A DNA stretch of 64,000 nt from Geosiphon pyriformis. Taxonomy: Eukaryota; Glomeromycota; Glomeromycetes; Archaeosporales; Geosiphonaceae. The translations under genes were made by a program, and so were the position numbers. A model generated the notes under the pieces. That model was not told the DNA's origin. It searched no databases and was given only the letters and a program-made list of their open reading frames with translations. Numbering within the stretch: position 1 is the stretch's first letter; each line of letters starts with the position of its first letter. The DNA lies in NCBI GenBank assembly GCA_016748015.1, contig JAAOMT010000627.1, positions 187,884 to 251,883 on the forward strand. Direction: 5' to 3'. Positions 55,320-64,000 of the stretch are shown in pieces.

Positions 55320-57025
55320 TGGCTGTAGTATTGCTATTATGAAGAAGACTACCAAAGGTTCTGGTTCTAATAATGGCTTCAGACCTGTTTTTCCAAGAAA
55401 AAAAAGGAGAGGTGATGTTTTAGAAGATGGTTCTGGTGGTAAAAATATTGGTCCTATAATTCAAAATAGTTATTCATAGAGTTCTGAGACTGGTGACACC
55501 ACTGAGTCTAAGAGTATTGACATAGAGAAAGAATGTCTGGTTGAGAAAACCAGTTTCGATTATGGTAAAGATAGTGCTCTTGCTGTAGGTGATCCTAATC
55601 AAACACCCACTGGTTCAAAGATCAGAACCACGAAGGTGTTAGGCAAACCACTAGAGAAGATTGATTTTTCATTAAATGGTGATAACAATAATGTTCTTTT
55701 GAATACTCTGCTGAAACTCTCCCCACCTGTTAAAAATTTGGTCAATGTTTCTATTCGCAAATCCTTTGCTTTGGATATTGGTTTAGATAAGATTGCTGGA
55801 AAATTGTCTCAGGAGAAACTGGCTATGGTCAGAAAATTATTTTCAAAAGTCAATAATTTTGGGGGGGTTTTTACCCCCTCAAAATTTGCTGGGATTATTA
55901 AAGCAACATTTACTTCCAAATTAAGTATGGCACAAGACTCAAAAAAGGCTGAAGAAACAAAGATCTTGGTAAACACCAATCTCAAAAAATCATCTGAGCA
56001 TTCAAATTGGACTGTGGTGTTGAAAAAAATTCCAATTGGAACATCAATGAAGGCTGTGTGCATTGCGCTATCTGAGTTCAGATTAATTAAATCAATTAAG
56101 ATGCAGTTAGTGGAGCTATAGCAAAAAGTGGTGGTTGAATTTAAACAGATTGATCATGCTGATTTGGTTGTGGCAAAATGATCTATCCTAATTGAAAAAA
56201 ATGCAGTGTGTGTTGCTAGATCTGATGTGAACAAAGAATCATAAGATGTGCAAGATGTTTACAAAGCTCTTTTGTATATTTTGCCAATGGGAACCAATGC
56301 ACATAATATTTGAGATTATATTGCTTCAGTGAATGGAAAATCTTGTGTAATTGACCATTATCTGGTTTTTTATGCCCGGACCAGATGCACTACTATTTGT
56401 TTTGATTCTGCTGAGTCATTAGATGCTGTTATAAAAATCATGTCTGTTCTAAAAGAAGCCAATCTGCACTGGTCTCATTTTATTTTGGCCAAATATGCTG
56501 AGTGTGGAAAATTGGGCCATACATTATTAACTTGTCTTATTGGTGAGAAAAAAAATGTTTTTTCTGGTGCTCTATTAAGGAAAATTCTCTCAAACTCAGA
56601 TAAAAATAGACTGGCTGTCATATACACCAAACATTTGGCTCCAGTTGCTTGTCTTGTTTCTTTTGGTGGTGTCTTATGAGCACAAATTGCTGGTGGGTCT
56701 TCTTTCTCTCCTCTTCTTATTTGGAATATTTTGTTGAAAGCTGGCTTCTTTTTGGAGTTGAAGCCTATTCTGCTGGTGTCTTTGGAATTAAATGATAGGT
56801 TTGTTACTCTTAAGCACAGTCTTGCCAGTCTCACAGAGCATGTTGACATGCTGGTTAAGAGGTTGAACACACCTGGACCAACAGTTTCCCAGCTTAGCCC
56901 TGGACATCAGCCATTAGTAACCCCTTTATCACAGAATCAAGGGACAGATATAGTGATGAGTAAGAGTTTAGGTGTGGCCACTGGTGTAAAACTGTTGCAG
57001 GAGTGGTGGTTTTCAATCTTATAGT
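55320..57025 (+). pseudogene. ORF1 of LINE-3 (RRM-like, degraded knuckle)
   Basis: Pieces 55636-56121, 56329-56679 and 56731-57024. VGTS-type block: VVLKKIPIGTSMKAVCIALSEF. The knuckle reads KYAECGKLGHTLLTC, with the first Cys changed to Tyr. The C-terminal helical LKHSLASLTEHVDMLVKRL aligns with the other two copies. Stops break it at 56119, about 56178 and about 56311. Confidence 0.7.
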
Positions 57026-57139
57026 TATCTCAAAAATAGAGAAAACATTAAACAATCTCTTAATCACAGTTATGAGTCTTTTGGCTAAAATAAACAATAC
57101 TAGTTCAGTTTCTACCCCTCTTTTTACTCAATAAGTGAT

Positions 57140-57900
57140 ATGATCTGGAAAGTTGCGACTTGTAATATTAGAGAAATGAACAATCCTGCAAAACAGGATG
57201 ATATCATTTATTGGCATAAGAAAAAAGACAATTTAGTTTCTATTTTCATGGAATCAAAGTTAAAAAGAAAGATTTGCCCCTGGATTGTCAACAAATTTGA
57301 TGGTGTACAAATGTTTACTTCTGGTTTAGAATTTGATTATCTGAGTGTTGGTGTTGTGGTTGTCATAAACTCTTCTTTGGTGAAACATGTGTGCAAAATT
57401 TCAGAAGTGTCTGGTCAGCTCCTGTCTATCAAGCTGCTTTTCAAAAATAAACTTTCAGTGTCAATTTTGGGGCTTTACACTGGTGTCTCTTTGGTGGCTC
57501 AGTTTTCTTAAGCTGGCAATATCAATTCTCTTATAGCAAAGGCTGTCAATAAATCTTTTTTTGTCATTCTTGGAGGCAATTTTAATGAAGATGGTTCTGG
57601 TAAGTATGCAAGTTTCAAGAAATGCTTGGCTTTTGGTTTGGTTAATGCCTTGGGTGGGAGCTCTTGTGGGAAGTCACCAACTTGGTCTAATTTTTGAGGC
57701 ATTGTTAAGACAATTGATTATGTGCTCATTTTTTTGAACTTGGTCAATGTAGTAGTAGGTCGTGGCATGTTTAGTGTTGAGGAATATTTTGATACTGATC
57801 ATCAGGCCGTCTCAGTGTTGGTGAGTTTAGGTAGTTTGCTCAATGTCAAATTAAATTCTGTTTGCAAACAAGCAAATAAGAATCATTAGAAGTACAATTG
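57140..57900 (+). pseudogene. Endonuclease domain of LINE-3 ORF2
   Basis: Opens at 57140 (MIWKVATCNIREMN). Visible signatures are FMESKLKRK (for the usual TETK), FFVILGGNFNEDGS (Asn in place of Asp in GGDFN) and DTDHQAVSV. The Asp-to-Asn change in the catalytic GGDFN and several stops make it inactive. Confidence 0.72.
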
Positions 57901-57905
57901 CAAAG

Positions 57906-59960
57906 ATGTGGATAATATTAAATGGACCAAATTTAAGGATGATACAGCAGCAAATACTGCTATGTTTTATGATGATTTTCTTATGGCCAGAATACACTCG
58001 GACTTGGATGCGATGTGGGTTGCTCTCAATAAAGTGTTATATCTGTTTGCTAAGGCAGTTTTTAAGAGGAAATGGTTCAAAGACTATGATCACATTTTTG
58101 TTAAAAAGTTATTCAAGTTTCATAAGCTGGAGCTCTTAGTGTTAAAGTTAGTTAAGACATTTCATTTGGATTCTTTTGGAGAATTTACATCTTTACTTGA
58201 TAAGTGGGAGAGTTTGGATTCAGTTAATGCTTCTGTGGTGAAGTTTTTTTTTCTGTCAGGCTCTTCCTTTGATACCATTTGGTCAGTTTTGTCCAAGATT
58301 AGAAAGTCATATTGCTTCTCTAAAATATTGAAAGCAAAACATATTAGAGAATCTAAAATCAGATCAGCAATAGATAAGAGAATGGAAAGTTTCAAATTAA
58401 ACAAGAGTCATACTATTAAAAGTGTGCTGAAATGTCCCTTTTACAAAATAACTCTGGATCATCTGGTCATGGATGATGAATTGGTTTTGGAACCTGATCT
58501 GGTTAGAACCAAGATGGATATAATCATAGAAGGATGGACTAGGAAGCACAATGTGGTTTCTGTTGTCCCTGGTGTATGGTGTTGCCAATATCAGCCTTTG
58601 GAGTATGTTTTTAATGATGTTTTTTTTGGTGTAATGTGCTTAATTGACTTTGATGAGATGTCTAGTGTCATCTCAAATCTGCCTGATGAGAAAGTAGCTG
58701 GTCTCTCTGGTATCTCAAATGAGTTATAAAAACATTGTGACAGATTGGTTTTGGATATGCTTCTGGTGCTTTTGAACTTTTGTTTGGATTGCAAATCTGT
58801 TCCTGGGCCTTAAAAGAAGGCTTGGGTGTTGATGATCTCCAAACCATATGAGTGGAAAAGTGTTCTCATGAACACCTGTTCTATTGCTTTGATTAAGACA
58901 GCTCACAAAATTTTTTTCAAGATTTTTTTGAACAGGATTTTTTTTGCGTGCAGTAAGTTTAATGTTTTCAGAAGGAATAATTTTTCTGTTTTAAAAGGTA
59001 TGTCCATACAGTCTCCTATTTTTGCTATTGGATCAGTTATTGAAGACACTTTGGAAAAGAACCATAAGCTGTGACTGGTCTTGCAGAACATGTGAAAGAC
59101 TTATGATTCTGTTAACTGGAAGCATCTAAGAAAGAGTTTAGTCAGAATAAAAATGTGTGACAAGTTCATTCAGTTTTTTGGTGGCATTTACAATGGTCGG
59201 GTCAACAGAGTTATGACAGATTTTGGGTTGACTGATAAGTATTAGGTGCATAATGGTTTGGACCAAGAGAAGATGTTTTTTCCTTTTTTTTGGTGCATAT
59301 TTTATGATCCTCTTTTGTGTGAAGTCAAGAGACAAGAAAATGTGTGTGAATACAGGTTGGACTTTCATTTCATGACCAGGACTGGTTACTCTGAATCTCA
59401 GACTGGTTTGACTTTTTTTCTCACTGTAGGTGCTTTTGTTGATGACACAATTTAGATTGGTAACAGCCAGGTTGCTATGCAACATATTCTCAATGTTGCT
59501 AGCAAATTTTTTTAGATCAATAATATTTCGATTAATAATGACAAAATGGTGGCCATTTCTATTAATTGTAGAGTTTTTGATCTTTGTTTACTGATTAGTG
59601 GTTTGTCTATTTCGATAGCCAAGAAAGGGGAGTCTTATCAGTACTTGGGCATTTTTCTGTTTATTGAGAATTTGTTAAAATCTAGCTTAGCTAGAGCTCA
59701 TCTGGATGTTCAGTTTTTCACCAATTTCATGCTGAGAAAAACTGTCTCTGACAAACAATTTTTATATTTGATGTTGGCAGTTTTTCACCTCATCATTGTC
59801 TACAGAATTCAGTTCAGTTTTGTTTTTATTAATGTATATATGAAGTGGAACACTATAATTCACAAGGGTTTAAAATCCAAATCTGGCTTGCCACTTGACT
59901 TTCTTAATGATGCTATTCACCATCTTTCTCTGTATGGTTTGAAGTTTTTCAATTAGGTTT
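57906..59960 (+). pseudogene. Reverse transcriptase of LINE-3 ORF2
   Basis: The long open piece 57908-58729 (273 codons) ends at LPDEKVAGLSGISNEL. RT continues through KIFFKIFLNRIFFACSKF, AYG-type block KTYDSVNW and GAFVDDTI (catalytic FVDD 59435-59446). Stops at 58811, 59072 and 59453 match Trp sites also lost in LINE-2; the last two are intact in LINE-1. Piece 59546-59956 is the thumb region. Confidence 0.76.
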
Positions 59961-60529
59961 AGGCTGAAGGCAAATTAGCTTCTATTGTCAGTTTTGCCAA
60001 TTCTGTTGGTATTTTGGGCCGTTTGTTTGTGCATAGATCACATGACTTGCAGGTCCTCAGCTGGCACCCTCGCCACTCCTTGTTTTTCCCTTCTTATATT
60101 AATATTAATTCTTTGGATAACTTTTTGGCTGGCATTGTCTGGGTTTTTTTGGGGTGCAATCTTTTTTTGGGTGGTCTCATGACCAATGTTTTTCATTTTC
60201 AGAATGGAATCCCTATGTCTGTTATTCTTGGTGAGCCCACCTTTTATAAATGTGTCTCTTCACTTTGGCATTATGGAATTGTCTTTGTTGAGCAGTTTCA
60301 CAATCATACTGGTTCTGTTTTCAAATGGAGAACTTTCAAGCAGTAGAAAAAATTGGATCCTCAAGGCCCAGTTCCTCATTGGTTTGATATTTCTGTTCAC
60401 TTTCTGAATAATTCTGGGCCATCTTCTGTTTGCAATCTTCTGTTGCCAGATGTTGGTTTGTCTAATGTTCTTGAGTCTCATAAGTTTGAAGTTGTGTGTG
60501 ATCATTTGTTGAAGATTGATTCCAGTTAT

Positions 60530-61819
60530 CTTTCTTTGTTTACAGATGGTTCTCTAAGTGGGCTGAATACTTTTGGTATGAAAGCTAGTACTGCTGTTTT
60601 TTTTGAGAACATTGATTTGAGTTTGGATGTGGAGGTATCCAGATTGGTTTTTTTTATTATGATGGAGTTGTAGGCTATTGCTTTGGCTCTTGAGTGTGTT
60701 CTTTCTTCTAGTTTGGTCACCTTGTTTTCAGACAGCCAGGCTGTTTTGGATGTGTGCAAATTAGAATCTATGTTGACTCATCCAGATTTCAGGAATTGGT
60801 GTTGGATTGAGCATTGCCATATTGCTAATGTCATTCATCGTAAGAATTTGAATATTAATTGGGTTAAAGTTAGGGGTTACTCTGGTGTTTTGGGCAATAA
60901 GTATGCTAACACTTTCACTGAAGCTGCTGCATTCTCTGATATGCATCTTCCTCACATGATTGATGAATATTTTCTCAGAGCTAGTGATACTGGAGTGTCT
61001 GGTAGTTTTAAGCATTTTGTTTGTAATGTTTTCCAATCTGTTCACCATGTGCACTAAGAGGTTGGTTCTGGTTCCCGGGTCTTGGTGGATAGTCTGTGTG
61101 CTGATGTTGATTGGTCTAAATCTTTTTTGGTGTGGCATCTGGACTCTCATTTGGCTGCTGGTTTCACTAGTACTCAAACTGTTGGCTTTCGAATGTATTT
61201 TATAAAAGCATTGCATCATCATTTTCTGGTTGCTGTGCATAAGCATCTTTATAATAGAAGTTACTCCAGTGTAATATGTTTATTTTGTAGTAATGTTGAG
61301 ATCTTGAACCATGTGTTTTTTTGTCTATTTAATGCTGCTGGTCATGCTTAGTTGGTGAAAGTTTATGCATCTGCTTAGGAGACATGCTCGAGTTTATTTC
61401 GCTCTTCTTTGTGTGTTTTACAGTTGCTTTCTACTTGCATTTCTAATGTTGTTGTCAGTGCAGCCCTGTGTAAGGGCTTTGTTTTCAAGAAATAGTATTA
61501 TGAATCTGTTGCTGTTTTTAAAGACTCTAAGATTGCAGCTTAGAATATTGTGGCCTTTGTGCATGAGTTTTGTCCTGCATTTTATAATGAAGTTTGGCTA
61601 GTACATACTAAGCACCAAACTGTTATGGAAAAAGATAGCATGATCCCACATGATGGTTCTGTTCCTGTTTCAATCTTTGGTTTCTCTTCAGTGCTTTCAG
61701 CTGATGTGGTTAGGTTGTTGGGTATTGCAGATGCATTTGGTATTAGCTTTGGGTTTTGTAAATCTTGTTTATTCTTTTCAGGTATAGGTAATATGATTTC
61801 AGTTCATATAAGTGTCTAG
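60530..61819 (+). pseudogene. RNase H and C-terminal region of LINE-3 ORF2
   Basis: LSLFTDGSLSGLNTFGMKAST, then ALALECVLSSSLVTLFSDSQAVLDVCK, then INWVKVRGYSGVLGNKYANTF, where the last catalytic Asp is Asn. The zinc region CLFCSNVEILNHVFFC (about 61287-61335) is close to that of the fragment at 43484. Stops and shifts throughout. Confidence 0.68.
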
Positions 61820-61901
61820 TGTTGTCTTGACTAGTCTGAATGGCTGGTTACATATAGAAAATGCATGATTCATACCTAGTTTAAATCACTTGTATAATAT
61901 A

Positions 61902-62110
61902 CAGTAAACTCTTTCTATAGTCCCTCTGGTTATAGTCACTATCTTTTTATAATCACATTTTTTTAAAAACCAAAACCATTTATATATAATATTATCTTCT
62001 TATAGTCACTTTTACTATATATATCTCCTTATAGTCCCTATCTTCACAAATATGATAGCAGAATATAAGTAATTTCTACTTTCTATAGTCACACTATAAT
62101 CATATAATAT
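61902..62110 (+). repeat. Candidate terminal region of a Tigger/pogo-like DNA transposon
   Basis: CAGTAAACTCTTTCTATAGTCC starts right after a TA (61900-61901) and interrupts the tail of LINE-3. The next 200 bp repeat TATAGTC(C/A) words (about seven). CAGT(A/G)...CTCTATA-type ends at TA targets are known for pogo/Tigger elements. No matching inverted end occurs before 64000, so the other terminus is not shown. Confidence 0.4.
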
Positions 62111-63205
62111 TAGATATGAACATTAGATGTCATCTTATATTTAATCAGACATATACAGTCAGGGAGATTTCCCGATTTGTCAATAGAAATTATTTTTTTT
62201 ATAATAGTAAAAAAAATTAGAGAAGTTTCTGGAAACAATTGTAGAACACTAAACAAAATTTCTTAAATATTACAATATTCAATTACTCTTCTTCTTTATA
62301 AGCCACCACCACCATCAGAAGACAATAATGAAACTATTATATTTGGCTTGTTGTTTGCAGGTATTATGAAAGTTTTAATAATAGTTGACATATGGTACAG
62401 TACTGCTGCTCTTGGTGCTTTGGAGACTGGTGGTGCTTTAAAGGCTGGTAGTGTTTTGAAGGCTGTTGCTGCGAGTATCAATGAAGTTACTCTAGATCAA
62501 ACTTTGGCTAATAAGATTACTTTTTCTCCATATTAGGAAAAGGAATTAACAAACCTACAAGTGAGAATAATGGCCCAATGGAATTTTCCAGGAACAAGTT
62601 TGTTAATAGGACATTGCTTGAGCAAATCAACTGAGAATGGAGTTCGAATTTACTTTTCCTTAGGAAAAAAAATGTGACCAGTAATAAAACTCAGTGCATG
62701 AGGATTCTAATATATACCCAATAAATACATTTTTACACCAACTTTAACATCTGCAATTAAAAAAAGACTCTATATTAGCAATCATAATCATTATTTGATC
62801 AATATTTAGTATTAGCAAGCGAAAATTTGACTGATAGTTTTAAAGATGTATTAAAAATCAACTTTTTTGGGGCAAATAAATCCATGTTAAATGCTTTTCA
62901 TAATCTAAACATAATCATGCAGAATGGAGATTCGGACCTAAACTCAACATATCATGTTTTAAAAATGCCAATTATAAATGGTAATGCACTCAACCCAAGA
63001 TAAACAAAACTGTACACAATACAATATATTTCTAACTTCTTGAAGGATATTTATTAAGCTGTCACACAATTAACTTGATAAGCTTCGAAAACATGATCAC
63101 TTAAAAGAGGTATTAGAGAGTTAATAATAGGTAATAGTTGTGATTTTATTAACAGATTTATATTTTTTGATGATCTGCTTCTTCACTTGTTACTGGAATT
63201 GGTTT
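62111..63205. other. Decayed, AT-rich region without a confident gene
   Basis: A short plus-strand frame (62348-62536) reads as Ala/Gly/Leu-rich and looks low-complexity. Another open stretch without ATG (about 62811-63003, plus) reads SFKDVLKINFFGANKSMLNAF. Neither has a recognised family, and stops are frequent. These may be remnants of the transposon starting at 61902 or of other repeats. Confidence 0.35.
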
Positions 63206-63979
63206 TCAAGTACTTAACAATGTTTTTTTAATTTGTCTTGCTTTAAAAAAGTCTATTTTTTTCATCTGTGCAATTTCACTGAATTTTTTCATTTCTTTGC
63301 TTAATATCCATTCATGGTCAATATCATGAAAAACATGATTAGAGACATTTGGATTTACAAACTGTGTCTTTCTTATCTGAACTCGAAATTGATTTGATTC
63401 AGCAATAAAGCTAAGACATGTACAAGACCTGTATATTTTATTTTTAGAATATCCGATGCCATTAAAGAGATTAGTATGCAATCTCTCAAATTTGATACAG
63501 TTATGTACTGCAATTTCTTAATGCCATTGTGAAGGTGTAAAAAAAATCAACAATTTGAATGTTTTGTTAATTTTTTCAAGTATTGCATTATGGCCTTGAT
63601 GTTGATTTGAAAGTTTAGATCAAAAAATTACAATTCTTTCTTAAATCAGCTTACAAACTTCAGGCTTCAATCATAGTTATTGTTTTTTATCAGCAATTTC
63701 AATTAATTGGTAAATAAGATGGCACCGAGCAGACCAAATTGGTACAAACATTCATCTAGCTGTAAGTCTTAATGAAGACTTATTGAAACAAACTCTAGTG
63801 CAAAAGTTAATAATTGCTTGTAAATAAAAAAAGACTTGTTCATACTTTAACCTGAACATAGGATCTGTTTCATTTTGGGCCCATTCTAAGTAACCTTCAA
63901 CAGATGGATTTTCCTTAGAAACAACATATGGCCACATTAATTCAGAAGTTATTGTATGCCTATATATATTACATATCAA
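63206..63979 (-). pseudogene. Unrecognised decayed coding sequence (minus)
   Basis: One minus-strand frame is readable from 63979 to 63206 through about eight stops. Segments include MWPYVVSKENPSVEGYLEW, YEQVFFYLQAIINF, IWSARCHLIYQLIEIAD, NQHQGHNAILEKINK and FRVQIRKTQFVNPNVSNHVF. Part of it may extend past the right edge. The steady frame across stops means it was once coding. The family is not recognised; a repeated-gene or transposon-derived protein is possible. Confidence 0.5.
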
Positions 63980-64000
63980 ATTCTACAACTTATGATGATC

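Larger units (their letters stand above)
55197..61899 (+). mobile_element. LINE-3 of the window: near full-length APE-RT-RNaseH element (plus)
   Basis: Begins AAAAACTTCTTTTTTTC, the same 5' block as LINE-1 and LINE-2, and carries ORF1 and ORF2 with the same domains. Its C-terminal and 3' tail match the fragments at 43484-44197 and 27940-28935 rather than LINE-1 and LINE-2. The tail is cut at a TA (61900) by sequence resembling a Tigger-type terminus. Many stops. Confidence 0.86.

Overview
The window looks like repeat-rich nuclear DNA of a filamentous fungus. Host genes have short GT-AG introns and fungal-type products, intergenic DNA is extremely AT-rich, and most of the window is decayed retrotransposons. 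An early-diverging lineage such as an arbuscular mycorrhizal fungus (Glomeromycotina) is my best guess. That rests on composition, transposon load and gene style, not on a diagnostic marker.

Positions 1-27.9 kb are a nest of one Ty3/gypsy LTR-retrotransposon family. Its Pol carries a dUTPase between protease and reverse transcriptase. Element A (plus strand, 1166-11299) has two LTRs and sits inside element B (minus strand, 15388 to 11304, continuing from 1165 off the left edge). B sits in an older plus-strand remnant, C (15389-16189). Next come a minus LTR D (16190-17041) and a plus LTR E (from about 17042). E is split by a complete minus-strand copy, G (17796-27867), and its last bases reappear at 27868-27923. 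The common layout is gag with CCHC knuckle, protease, Cys-rich module, acidic segment, dUTPase, linker, RT, RNase H, integrase, a small 3' ORF, polypurine tract and LTR. All copies are broken by in-frame stops.

Positions 27.9-44.2 kb hold non-LTR retrotransposons of APE-RT-RNaseH type: an old 3' fragment (about 27.94-28.94 kb), two near full-length copies of one subfamily placed head to head (minus 29781-36420, plus 36592-43303), and a 5'-truncated copy (43484-44197). A third near full-length copy lies at 55197-61899.

Positions 44.6-53.4 kb are a small island of intact host genes. A fatty acid 2-hydroxylase (minus) and an EAF-type elongation factor (plus) share a 228-bp divergent promoter region. 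A 938-residue P-class PPR protein (minus) faces the EAF gene tail to tail. A UBC6/UBE2J-type tail-anchored ubiquitin-conjugating enzyme (plus) has seven exons. These encode unrelated housekeeping functions: sphingolipid hydroxylation, Pol II elongation, organelle RNA metabolism and ER-associated degradation.

The right end (61.9-64 kb) has a Tigger/pogo-like terminal sequence at a TA site in the tail of the third LINE, then AT-rich decayed sequence and a minus-strand pseudogene of unrecognised family with many in-frame stops.

The features most worth following are the gypsy Pol architecture (dUTPase plus Cys-rich module and a conserved post-integrase ORF), the two unrelated palindromic repeat arrays swapped into the U3 of one LTR family, and the almost purely transitional divergence between the two LTRs of element A.
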